Below are positions 16,299 to 24,730 of a stretch of DNA of 58,554 nucleotides, one piece after another (within the stretch, counting starts at the first letter, position 1; each line of letters begins with the position of its first letter). The position numbers were made by a program, and so were the translations under genes. The stretch covers positions 1-58,554 of the forward strand of contig JADFDC010000011.1 in NCBI GenBank assembly GCA_018263115.1, written 5' to 3'. The notes under the pieces are model-generated. The model searched no databases and was not told where the DNA came from. It saw only the letters and a program-made list of their open reading frames with translations. Source of the DNA: Thiobacillus sp. (GTDB lineage: Bacteria; Pseudomonadota; Gammaproteobacteria; Burkholderiales; Thiobacillaceae).

Positions 16299-16577
16299 AT
16301 GCCAACGGTAAAAATGACCCCTCATCTTTTCCGGTTCTTTCCGACACTTCAGAACCGCGCGATCCAAGTGCAAGCGGGCTCTGTTGCCGAAGTGTTGCGT
16401 GCGGTCAATGACATCGCGCCCGGGTTCACCGACTACGTGCTCGACGAAAACGGCGCACTGCGCCGACATGTCAATCTCAGCGTCAATGACACTTTGGTGA
16501 TCGACCGGAAAAACCTCTCGGATCAAGTCACGGATGACGGGACGGTCTACATATTTCAGGCGCTGAGCGGGGGGTAG
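16299..16577 (+). CDS. MoaD/ThiS-family ubiquitin-fold protein
   Basis: A 92-residue beta-grasp protein. It has the family's FRFFPTLQN, a helix VAEVLRAVNDI, the LRRHVNLSVNDT strand region and a C-terminal tail YIFQALSGG ending in the diglycine used for thiocarboxylation or conjugation. No moa, thi or E1-like gene is nearby; its only partner is the Asp-box protein 5 nt upstream, so it is probably not the canonical MoaD. Start ATG at 16299; an alternative ATG at 16314 gives MTPHLFRFF. Known relatives donate sulfur or tag proteins; the role here is open. Confidence 0.82.
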   Translation: MPTVKMTPHLFRFFPTLQNRAIQVQAGSVAEVLRAVNDIAPGFTDYVLDENGALRRHVNLSVNDTLVIDRKNLSDQVTDDGTVYIFQALSGG

Positions 16578-16634
16578 GCGCTCAGCCTGTCATAACAGAC
16601 ATCGTGAGAAACATCCGAACTTTTGCCGCAGGTC

Positions 16635-17669
16635 TCAAGCTGTCTGCGTAGCTGCCTTTGTCAGATCGGCTTGAGTCGCAGGTCGCAGATGACTGACAAA
16701 TTGTTCTGTCGCGGCACGCCATGAAAACTTCTCCGCATGCGCGCGGGCGGTTTTGCGGTCGATTTTGAGCGCAGCAAGGCAGGCTTCTCGAAGGTCTTCG
16801 TGCATGACGCCGGCATCGGAGTCGCCCAGTACGTCGATGGGCCCGGTGACGGGATAGGCTGCCACCGGCAGGCCGCATGCCATGGCTTCCAGCAGCACGA
16901 GGCCGAAGGTGTCGGTCTTGCTGGGGAAGACAAACACATCCGCCGAGGCATAAATTTCGGCCAGTTCCGGTTGATTCAGCACACCCAGGTAATTCACATC
17001 GGGATACTTAGCGCGCAGTCCGGACATGGCGGGACCATCGCCGGCCACCCATTTCGATCCGGGCAAATCCAGTTCCAGAAACGCCTCGATATTCTTCTCG
17101 ACCGCCACGCGGCCGACGTAAAGAAAAATCGGCGGCTTGGAATCCAGTTTGTGCGCTTCCTGAAGTTTGAACACGTCAAGGTCGACGCCACGCGTCCACA
17201 GCACGGCATTGGTGAAACCCCACTCCTCGAGATCGAATTTCACTTTTTGCGTTGGCGCCATCACCGCGCCGGACGGACCATGAAACCAGCGCAGGAAGCG
17301 GTAGGTCCATGACAGCGGAATGCTGAAGCGAGCCTGCACGTATTCTGGAAAGCGGGTGTGGTAGGCCGTGGTGAAGGGCAGGTTGTTGCGCAGGGCGAAG
17401 CGGCGTGCTGCGATACCCAACGGTCCCTCGGTGGCGATGTGCAGGGCGTGCGGCGCGTAGTCGCGGATTCGCTTTTCGACGGATTTTCCGGGAAGCCAGG
17501 ACAGCCGAATATCCGGATAAGTGGGGCAGGGGAAGGTGCGGAATTCCAGCGGGGTGAGCAGATCGACCTCGTGCCCCATGGCTTCCATTTCGCGCTTGGT
17601 GGTGGTGATGGTTCGGACAACGCCGTTGACTTGCGGGCGCCAGGCATCAGTCACGATCATTACTTTCAT
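16635..17669 (-). CDS. GT4-family glycosyltransferase
   Basis: A 344-residue retaining glycosyltransferase with the two-domain GT-B fold. The N-terminal part is MKVMIVTDAWRPQVNGVVRT, where the G-V-V-R loop is typical. The C-terminal donor-binding part has YVGRVAVEKNIEAFL, and FPSKTDTFGLVLLEAMACG contains the EX7E motif. It is closest in pattern to the alpha-mannosyltransferase/sulfoquinovosyl-type enzymes that modify glycolipids; the sugar and acceptor cannot be stated. It is the last gene of the leftward group ppk1, phosphoesterase, GT4, with a 9-nt gap to the phosphoesterase. Confidence 0.85.
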   Translation of the reverse strand: MKVMIVTDAWRPQVNGVVRTITTTKREMEAMGHEVDLLTPLEFRTFPCPTYPDIRLSWLPGKSVEKRIRDYAPHALHIATEGPLGIAARRFALRNNLPFTTAYHTRFPEYVQARFSIPLSWTYRFLRWFHGPSGAVMAPTQKVKFDLEEWGFTNAVLWTRGVDLDVFKLQEAHKLDSKPPIFLYVGRVAVEKNIEAFLELDLPGSKWVAGDGPAMSGLRAKYPDVNYLGVLNQPELAEIYASADVFVFPSKTDTFGLVLLEAMACGLPVAAYPVTGPIDVLGDSDAGVMHEDLREACLAALKIDRKTARAHAEKFSWRAATEQFVSHLRPATQADLTKAATQTA

Positions 17670-17678
17670 TTCATTTCC

Positions 17679-18599
17679 TTATGCGGGGATGGTAGTTTTG
17701 CGGTTTTTTCTGGTTTTGGCTGGCGCTTCCAGACACTCAGTCCAGTAGATGATTTCCAGTTCGCCGTCGGCTGTTTCGGCCAGAGCGGACAGGCTTTCCA
17801 CCCAGTCGCCGTCGTTGCAGTAGAGCAGGCCATCCATGTCGCGAATTTCCGCCTTGTGAATGTGTCCGCAGACCACGCCATCGCATTCGCGGCGTTTGGC
17901 TTCATCGGTCATGACTTTTTCGAATGCAGTGATGAAGCTGACCGCGTTCTTGACCTTGTGCTTGAGGTATTGCGACAGCGACCAGTAGGAATAGCCGAAG
18001 CGGAGGCGCACCCAGTTGAACCAGCGGTTAAGCACAAGCGTGAACGTGTAGAGCGAATCACCCAGATAGGCAAGCCAGCGAGCATGCTGCATGACGCCAT
18101 CGAACATGTCGCCATGCGTGACCAGCAAACGTTTTCCATTTGCTGTGACATGGATGACCTCGTCTGCCACTTCGATATCGCCGAAAGCCAGGCCGATGAA
18201 CTGCCGGGCCATGGAATCGTGATTACCGGGCACAAACACAACGCGCGTTCCCTTGCGCGCTTTGCGCAGTACTTTTTGCACCACATCGTTGTGCGCCTGT
18301 GGCCAGTACCAGCCCTTGCGCAACTGCCAGCCATCGATGATGTCGCCGACGAGATAAAGCGTGTCGGAATCGTTGTGCTTCAGAAAATCCAGCAGGAAAT
18401 CCGCCTGGCAACCAGCCGTGCCGAGATGGATGTCTGAAATCCAGAGGGTTCGGTAGTGGCGGTGATTTTCGGGGGAAGGAGGAGGGTCTGAAGCGGGGGG
18501 GATTGCGAATCCGGGCAGGAAAGAATCCGCGGACAGTGGAGCTGAAAACGGCGGAGAAGTATGTGGTGTGTCTGTTTTGTAAAAAGCATGTTGCTTCAT
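17679..18599 (-). CDS. LpxH-like UDP-2,3-diacylglucosamine diphosphatase/metallophosphoesterase
   Basis: A 306-residue calcineurin-like phosphoesterase. All five metal motifs are present: DIHLG, GDIIDGW, PGNHD, THGDMFDG and GHIHKA. The overall pattern, with a lid containing LNRWFNWVRLRFGYSYWS, matches the LpxH2-like branch that acts on UDP-diacylglucosamine or other phospholipids. The start at 18599 (MKQHAFYKTD) is provisional: no Shine-Dalgarno is seen, and the Pro/Ser-rich first 45 residues are not conserved in the fold, so a later start is possible. It lies between ppk1 and the GT4 gene. Confidence 0.8.
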   Translation of the reverse strand: MKQHAFYKTDTPHTSPPFSAPLSADSFLPGFAIPPASDPPPSPENHRHYRTLWISDIHLGTAGCQADFLLDFLKHNDSDTLYLVGDIIDGWQLRKGWYWPQAHNDVVQKVLRKARKGTRVVFVPGNHDSMARQFIGLAFGDIEVADEVIHVTANGKRLLVTHGDMFDGVMQHARWLAYLGDSLYTFTLVLNRWFNWVRLRFGYSYWSLSQYLKHKVKNAVSFITAFEKVMTDEAKRRECDGVVCGHIHKAEIRDMDGLLYCNDGDWVESLSALAETADGELEIIYWTECLEAPAKTRKNRKTTIPA

Positions 18600-18661
18600 G
18601 CGAGCATGAAGCCACAGCAAGATGACAGTGCGGTTACGTTTCGATGATTTTACGGTGAAAA

Positions 18662-20743
18662 CTACTGGGCCAGTTTGGCATCCGGACTGGACAGCGCGGC
18701 CAGCAATTCGAGCTGGGCGTTGTGTGGCTTGGCGCGCGGCGCTTTGCGCTTGTGATAGGTGCCATCGGCATCCATTTCCCAAGCCTGCTGGTTGTCGCGA
18801 AGATAGGGTTTGAGGCCTTCCTGGATTACGCGCTTCTTGAGCTTGGGGTCAAGTACCGGAAAGCATGCTTCGATGCGGCGGAAGAAGTTACGGTCCATCC
18901 AGTCGGCGCTGGAAAGATAGACCTGTTCGTTACCGCCGCTCATGAAATAGAAAATGCGGGAATGTTCCAGAAAGCGCCCAACGATGGAGCGCACGCGAAT
19001 ATTTTCGGACAGGCCGGGTACACCCGGACGTAGCGCGCAGACTCCGCGCACGATGAGCTCGATCTTGACGCCAGCCTGCGATGCATCATACAGCGTGGCG
19101 ATGGCCTGAGGTTCGAGCAGCGCATTCATTTTTGCGATGATGGCGGCAGGTTTGCCAGCTTTGGCGGCAGCGGTTTCTCGCTGTATGGCGGCGATGACTT
19201 CCGGATGAAAGGTGAAAGGCGACTGCCACAGTCTGGCCAGTTTGCCAGCGCGACCAAGACCCGTGAGCTGGGTGAAAATCTGATTCACATCTGCCGTGAT
19301 GGCCGGGTCCGTGGTCATCAATCCGAAGTCAGTATAAAGCCGAGCAGTGCGCGGATGATAGTTGCCGGTACCCAGATGCGCGTAGCGTCTCAGCTTGCCC
19401 TCTTCGCGGCGGATTACCAGGGCGAGCTTGGCGTGGGTCTTGTGCCCCACCACGCCGTACACGACATGCGCACCGGCTTCTTCCAGCTTGGCTGCCCAGT
19501 TGATGTTGGCCTCCTCGTCAAAGCGCGCCATCAGCTCCACCACGACGGTAACTTCCTTGCCGCTTTGCGCGGCGCGGATCAGCGCTTTCATCAGTTGCGA
19601 ATCGGTACCGGTACGGTAAACAGTCTGCCGGATCGCCATCACCTGCGGGTCCGATGCGGCCTGATCAATGAAGTCGATCACCGGCTGGAACGATTCATAG
19701 GGATGATGAAGCAGCACGTCGCCCTTGCGGATCAACTCGAACATGTCGCCGGATTTGGCAATGCGCGGGGGCAGCGACGGTGCGAAAACCGGGAACTTCA
19801 GATCGGGCCGCTCCACCCAGTCTGGCACCTGCATCAGTCGCACCAGATTGACCGGGCCATGCGCCTGATAGAGATCGTCGCGCTCAAGATCAAACTGTTC
19901 CAGAAGGAAATCGATCATCGAATCCGAGCAGTTGTCCGCCACTTCGAGCCGGACGGCGGCGCCGAAATGACGGTGGGGCAGTTCGCCCTGTAGCGCTTGT
20001 CGAAGATTCTTGGTTTCTTCCTCGTCGACGAAGAGGTCGGAATTTCGCGTGACGCGGAACTGGTAACAGCCTTCCACCGTCATGCCGGTGAAGAGCTCGC
20101 CCACATGCGCATGCAGGATGGAGGAGAGGAATACAAAACCGTACTCGCAACCCGCGATGCTTTCGGGCAGGTGAATCACTCGGGGCAGCGCACGCGGCGC
20201 CTGGACAATGGCCGCGCCGGAATTGCGGCCAAAGGCATCCTTGCCCTTGAGTTCCACGGCGAAATTCAGGCTCTTGTTCAATACGCGCGGAAAAGGATGC
20301 GCGGGATCGAGCCCGATGGGCGTCAGCACCGGCATCAACTCTCGGAAGAAATAGTCGCGTATCCATGCGGCCTGTTCCTCGTTCCACTGGGTGCGGCGGA
20401 TGAAACGTATGCCTTCGCTGGCCAGCGCAGGCAGGATGGTTTTATTGAGCAGATCATATTGCCGTGCCACGAGCTCATGTGCCATGCTGCTTACTTCGCG
20501 GAATGCCAGCTTCGGTGTCAGCCCGTCCGGTGAGGGCGCGGTAACACCTGCCTTGATCTGTTCCTTGAGCCCCGCCACGCGGACTTCGAAAAATTCGTCG
20601 AGGTTGCTGGACACGATGCACAAAAAGCGCAGGCGCTCGAGAAATGGCGTATTGCTTTCTTCGGCCTGGGCCAGCACTCGGCGCTGGAAGGCCAGGATGC
20701 CGAGTTCGCGGTTGATAAGCTGTTCGGGACGGGGTGTTTTCAT
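18662..20743 (-). CDS. ppk1: Polyphosphate kinase 1
   Basis: Makes polyphosphate from ATP. The 693 residues follow the PPK1 layout. The N-terminal domain opens with LINRELGILAFQRRVLAQA and SNLDEFFEVRVAGL. The catalytic phospholipase-D-like domains contain the autophosphorylated histidine in VGHKTHAKLALV and the second motif RYAHLGTGNYHPRTARLY. The C-terminus has DWMDRNFFRRIEACFPV. The ATG at 20743 (MKTPRPEQL) is chosen; a GTG 11 codons upstream has no better signal. It heads the leftward group with the LpxH-like and GT4 genes and is divergent from the CYTH-CHAD gene. Confidence 0.96.
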   Translation of the reverse strand: MKTPRPEQLINRELGILAFQRRVLAQAEESNTPFLERLRFLCIVSSNLDEFFEVRVAGLKEQIKAGVTAPSPDGLTPKLAFREVSSMAHELVARQYDLLNKTILPALASEGIRFIRRTQWNEEQAAWIRDYFFRELMPVLTPIGLDPAHPFPRVLNKSLNFAVELKGKDAFGRNSGAAIVQAPRALPRVIHLPESIAGCEYGFVFLSSILHAHVGELFTGMTVEGCYQFRVTRNSDLFVDEEETKNLRQALQGELPHRHFGAAVRLEVADNCSDSMIDFLLEQFDLERDDLYQAHGPVNLVRLMQVPDWVERPDLKFPVFAPSLPPRIAKSGDMFELIRKGDVLLHHPYESFQPVIDFIDQAASDPQVMAIRQTVYRTGTDSQLMKALIRAAQSGKEVTVVVELMARFDEEANINWAAKLEEAGAHVVYGVVGHKTHAKLALVIRREEGKLRRYAHLGTGNYHPRTARLYTDFGLMTTDPAITADVNQIFTQLTGLGRAGKLARLWQSPFTFHPEVIAAIQRETAAAKAGKPAAIIAKMNALLEPQAIATLYDASQAGVKIELIVRGVCALRPGVPGLSENIRVRSIVGRFLEHSRIFYFMSGGNEQVYLSSADWMDRNFFRRIEACFPVLDPKLKKRVIQEGLKPYLRDNQQAWEMDADGTYHKRKAPRAKPHNAQLELLAALSSPDAKLAQ

Positions 20744-20849
20744 GTTATGAGCTGGAAGATTCGGAGCCCCTGTCACAATTCAGGGTGTGAGCGGGGCTAT
20801 AGTTGATCTGATGCTAGCAAAAAGCACTGACTTTCATCTATCGCGGAAT

Positions 20850-22331
20850 ATGACAGTTTTTCCACAGGAAACCGAACTCAAACTCTGGCTGCATCCTGAG
20901 GACGCTGACGCATTCTTGAAGCATCCGCGGCTTGGCCGGGCCAGAGCGGCGAGTCAGGCGCTGCATACACTGTACTTCGATACGCCTGATTTCAGGCTGG
21001 CAGGAAAAGGGATTGCCTTGCGTGTGCGCAGGACAGGCAATCGCTGGGTGCAGACACTCAAGACGGAAGGGGAACAGTCGGGCGGTTTGAGCAGACGCCT
21101 GGAACTGGAAACGCCGGTAGGCGGCCCTGAGCCGGATTTTTCGCTATTCCCTCGCAAGATCGTGGACAGATTGATTCCACCCAAAAGGCGAGCCAGCCTG
21201 ACGCCCGTTTACGAAACGCGGTTTGGCCGCACAGCCTGGAATCTGCGCGCGCCTGACGGCAGCCGGGTCGAGGTGGCGCTGGATATGGGAGAAATCATCG
21301 CGGGCGGACGCAAAGAGCCTTTGTGCGAAGTGGAACTGGAATTGAAGTCCGGATCACCAGACGCCTTGTTTGAGCTGGCTGAAATCCTGGCGAAAAAAAT
21401 TCTGCTGATTCCCTACGAGCCCAGCAAGGCGGCGCGCGGCGCGCGGCTGGCGGCGGATTTGAAGTCGCAGCCAGTCAAGGCGCTTAGTCCGCAGTTGGAA
21501 AAGAAGATGCCGGTCTGCGCCGGATTCACAGCCATTTTTCGCACGGATCTGTCCCAGTTGCAGGCCAATCTGCCGGGTCTGTTGCTGGAAAAGGACCCGG
21601 AATATTGTCATCAGGCTAGAGTGGCGATCCGGCGATTGCGCTCGGCGGTCAGGCTGTTCCGCAAGATTTGCCCGGTCCCTGAGTCACAGCTTGCCGAAAT
21701 CGCGGCGCTTGGCGATGCGCTCGGCAAGGTGCGTGATGCGGATGTGTTTGTACTGGAAACATTGCCGCGACTTCAAGCGAGCTTATCCCCGGAACAATTC
21801 GGGCTGTTGTCGCGGCGCGCGAAAGCTCATCGCCGGGTGCAACGAAAGGCAATACTGGCTGCCGTGCATTCACCTGCCACGGGCGCATGCCTGATCGCGC
21901 TTCAGCGATGGTTGATCAGGATGGAGTCCGGATCAACCGAAGTCAGGCTGAATCGTTACGCTGCAGGCAAGCTGGAAGTGCTGTTCGACCGCGTCGCCAT
22001 TTCGGCGGGCAATTTTGCGCATTACTCGGCCGATGAACGGCATGCGCTGCGTGTTCAGGTAAAAAGGCTTCGCTATGCCTGCGAACATTTATCGACGCTG
22101 ATTTCGTTGAAGAAGCCGTTTTTGTCGGGCTTGGCTGAGTTGCAGAACAGGTTGGGCATAATGAATGATGAGGTGGTGGCGCTGCATCACATTGCATTGA
22201 TGAATGCGGATGGACGTCTGAAAGAAGCCCAGGCGGAAATCGAAAAGTGGGTAAATGAGAAAAACAGTGCTAAGTTGTCTTTATTAGGAGAGTGTTTACA
22301 ATTGTTTTCACGCAATCGGCCTATCTGGTAA
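20850..22331 (+). CDS. CYTH-CHAD domain protein
   Basis: A 493-residue protein with an N-terminal CYTH domain (about 5-205), including the metal/triphosphate motif ETELKL (ExExK) and the basic strand ALRVRRTGNRWVQTLK. A C-terminal CHAD domain (about 225-493) follows, with HQARVAIRRLRSAVRLFR, VRDADVF and HALRVQVKRLRYACEHL. CYTH domains hydrolyse or bind triphosphates and CHAD domains bind polyphosphate, which fits its position divergent from ppk1. The ATG at 20850 puts ExExK at the usual place; an ATG at 20811 is possible. Confidence 0.9.
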   Translation: MTVFPQETELKLWLHPEDADAFLKHPRLGRARAASQALHTLYFDTPDFRLAGKGIALRVRRTGNRWVQTLKTEGEQSGGLSRRLELETPVGGPEPDFSLFPRKIVDRLIPPKRRASLTPVYETRFGRTAWNLRAPDGSRVEVALDMGEIIAGGRKEPLCEVELELKSGSPDALFELAEILAKKILLIPYEPSKAARGARLAADLKSQPVKALSPQLEKKMPVCAGFTAIFRTDLSQLQANLPGLLLEKDPEYCHQARVAIRRLRSAVRLFRKICPVPESQLAEIAALGDALGKVRDADVFVLETLPRLQASLSPEQFGLLSRRAKAHRRVQRKAILAAVHSPATGACLIALQRWLIRMESGSTEVRLNRYAAGKLEVLFDRVAISAGNFAHYSADERHALRVQVKRLRYACEHLSTLISLKKPFLSGLAELQNRLGIMNDEVVALHHIALMNADGRLKEAQAEIEKWVNEKNSAKLSLLGECLQLFSRNRPIW

Positions 22332-22421
22332 ATAAGTCTATTGCGGCCAGGGGAATTCACTCGAAAAATCATGGCCATGTCTGATAACCATACAAAAATG
22401 AATAAGGAAATGGATCTGTCC

Positions 22422-23114
22422 ATGAAAATCGCTTTTTTGGAAGACGATGCGAGTTTTGCATCAACCGTCATGGAGTGGCTGCGCGAAGCGGGCCATGAAG
22501 CCGAGTTGTTCCGGACAGGCCGCGAGTGCGTTCGTGCCATGGCAGAGAAAAAATACGATGTCTGCATCATGGACTGGACGCTGCCGGACATTAGCGGGCC
22601 GGAAGTCATGATGGGTCTCAAGCTCAAGGGCGCGCTGCCGCCGGTGATATTTCTGACTGCGCGTGATGCGGAAGAAGACGTTGTTTCAGTCATTCAGGCT
22701 GGTGCGGATGACTACATTGTCAAGCCGCCGTCAAAGGGCGTGCTGATTGCGCGCCTGCATGCCGTCGCCCGGCGCTGCGCCGCCAAGATCAGGCCGGAGC
22801 CGATCCAGGATTTCGGTCAGATCATCGTGGACTTCGGCAACCGGCAGTTCACGGTGAAGGAAGCCCCGATCCGTCTCACCGAAAAAGAAACCGAACTGGC
22901 ACTGTATTTCTTCAGCCGCGTTGGGCAGTTGCTGCCGCGCGGACATTTGATTCAGGTCGTTTGGGGCTCCAGCCCTGATATTGATACCCGCACGGTGGAT
23001 GTGCATGTCAGCCATCTGCGCAGCAAGCTGGGTCTGTCGCCAGAAAATGGCTGGCGTCTGACTTCCGTGTATCGCCAGGGCTACCGGCTCGAAAGGTTAG
23101 AGGAGCCGGCTTGA
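22422..23114 (+). CDS. OmpR/PhoB-family response regulator
   Basis: A 230-residue two-component transcription regulator. The receiver domain (about 1-118) has the acidic pair in FLEDD, the phospho-acceptor aspartate in CIMDWTLPD, the T of FLTARD and the K of IVKPPSK. A winged-helix DNA-binding domain (about 130-228) ends with TVDVHVSHLRSKLG and SVYRQGYRLE. MKIAFLEDD at 22422 is the best start, with AAGGAAA 11 nt upstream; ATGs at 22371, 22398 and 22410 are alternatives. Its stop overlaps the TTG start of the LysM/FecR gene, and its kinase is encoded two genes downstream. Confidence 0.92.
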   Translation: MKIAFLEDDASFASTVMEWLREAGHEAELFRTGRECVRAMAEKKYDVCIMDWTLPDISGPEVMMGLKLKGALPPVIFLTARDAEEDVVSVIQAGADDYIVKPPSKGVLIARLHAVARRCAAKIRPEPIQDFGQIIVDFGNRQFTVKEAPIRLTEKETELALYFFSRVGQLLPRGHLIQVVWGSSPDIDTRTVDVHVSHLRSKLGLSPENGWRLTSVYRQGYRLERLEEPA

Positions 23115-24730
23115 TCAGATGGGTGATACTGGCGCTCACCCTTCTGCCGGCATGGTTGGCGGCAGCGCCTGTAGAGCCCGTCCCGGAGTGGCGATATACC
23201 GTTCGTCCTGGCGATACCCTGATCGGAATCGGGCGGGCCTATCTCAATCAGCCTGAAGACTGGCGCCAGCTTCAGCGTCTCAATAATGTAATCAACCCTC
23301 ACAGGCTAATGCCAGGAAGTGGCCTGCGCGTTCCGCTGGTTTTGCTGAAGCAGCAGCCCGCGCCCGCCAAAGTGGTTTCCGTCTCAGGCCAGGTGACCGT
23401 CACGCTTCCCGGCGCGGCCGCCAGTTCTCTGGCAGCGGGCGGCACGCTACCAGCCGGCGCTGCCATTCAGTCACGAAATGGATCCGCAGTCATTGAATTT
23501 GCCGATGGTTCCAGATTGATTATTCAGCCGAATTCCAGCCTGAGGCTTGATACGCTCAGTGTCTACGCTGGCGGCGGCATGGTCGATACGCGTGTCCGGC
23601 TGCAGCAGGGCAGGGCGGAACTGTCCGCCAATCCGCGCAAGCAGCAGGGCAACCGGTTACAGGTCATAACTCCATCCGCCGTGGCGGCGGTGCGCGGCAC
23701 GGTTTTTCGCGTTTCCGCGGATGATGCTGTCATGCGCGAAGAAACCCTTGAAGGGCAGGTAGGCGTAGAGGCTTCTGGTCAAGAAGTCGTCGTAGCCAAT
23801 GCGCAGGGTACGCTGGCCGAAACGGGCAAACCGCCGAAGCCGCCCGTTGCGTTGCTTGGCGCGCCGGATGTATCCAAATTACCGGCAAAACTGGATCGCT
23901 ATCCCTTGAGGTTTCCCTTGCCGGAACTGAAAGGCGCCGAGAACTGGGCAGGCCAGATTGCGCCCGATGCCGGTTTCGGCGCCATTCTTCTGGAAAAGGA
24001 AAGCAAGGGCCCGGTGCTGGCTTTTGCCGAATTGCCCGATGGAAAATATTTTCTGCGGCTGCGCGGTGTGGATGGTCTGGGTCTGCATGGCCTGGACAGC
24101 CTGCATGCGTTTGAAGTCGATGTCCATCCTTTCCCGCCTCTTCCGGGCAATCCCGCGAATGAAAGCAAGGTGCGCGTGGCGCAACCCGTGATGGACTGGA
24201 CGCAATCGCAGGAAGCCAGCCGCTACCAGATACAGATTTCACGCGACACGGCATTCGGGAGTCTGCTGGCTCAGGAAGTGTTGGAGAAAGCCTACTACCA
24301 GCCGGTCGCATTGCAGGAGGGCGAGTATTTCTGGCGGGTTGCCAGTATCGATGCGGCGGGCGAGCAGGGACCTTATACGGACGTTCGCCGGTTTACCTAC
24401 AAGCCGGCACCCGGCGCGCCGGATCTGAGCAATTCCGCCATTCAAATTGGCGAAGACTCCGTGCGTATCGAATTGCCGGCGCTTCCTTCTGGCCAGCAAT
24501 ATGAAACGATCTTCGCGAAGGATGCCAACCTCAAGCAGGTGGTATGGCAGGGCAAGCCGGATGGGCTCAAGCTGGCCCTGCCACGACCGGGTGCCGGTAC
24601 CTATTATCTTGGCGCGCGGGGCGTCGAGGCCGATGGTACATCAGGCCCTTACAGCGCGCAGGCCATTGAAGTTCCTCGCAAACCGTGGTGGCCTTATCTG
24701 TTTTTCCTGACGCCTTTGCTCTTGCTTTGA
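23111..24730 (+). CDS. LysM-FecR domain envelope protein
   Basis: A 539-residue exported protein. It has a signal peptide (WVILALTLLPAWLAAAP), a LysM domain (about 29-77: YTVRPGDTLIGIGRAYL), a FecR domain (about 105-215: GSAVIEFADGSRLIIQPNSS, VAAVRGTVFRVS), two fibronectin/Ig-like repeats (about 270-440) and a C-terminal membrane stretch PYLFFLTPLLLL. The start is TTG at 23111, decided by AGGAG 6 nt upstream and by the TTGA overlap with the regulator's stop. It is encoded between a response regulator and a CHASE2 kinase, so it probably feeds a peptidoglycan or envelope signal to that kinase. Confidence 0.88.
   Translation: MIRWVILALTLLPAWLAAAPVEPVPEWRYTVRPGDTLIGIGRAYLNQPEDWRQLQRLNNVINPHRLMPGSGLRVPLVLLKQQPAPAKVVSVSGQVTVTLPGAAASSLAAGGTLPAGAAIQSRNGSAVIEFADGSRLIIQPNSSLRLDTLSVYAGGGMVDTRVRLQQGRAELSANPRKQQGNRLQVITPSAVAAVRGTVFRVSADDAVMREETLEGQVGVEASGQEVVVANAQGTLAETGKPPKPPVALLGAPDVSKLPAKLDRYPLRFPLPELKGAENWAGQIAPDAGFGAILLEKESKGPVLAFAELPDGKYFLRLRGVDGLGLHGLDSLHAFEVDVHPFPPLPGNPANESKVRVAQPVMDWTQSQEASRYQIQISRDTAFGSLLAQEVLEKAYYQPVALQEGEYFWRVASIDAAGEQGPYTDVRRFTYKPAPGAPDLSNSAIQIGEDSVRIELPALPSGQQYETIFAKDANLKQVVWQGKPDGLKLALPRPGAGTYYLGARGVEADGTSGPYSAQAIEVPRKPWWPYLFFLTPLLLL

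Noticed and set aside
22187-22693. Minus-strand open frame between CYTH-CHAD and the response regulator
   Set aside because: It overlaps two confident plus-strand genes and has no ribosome site or family features.
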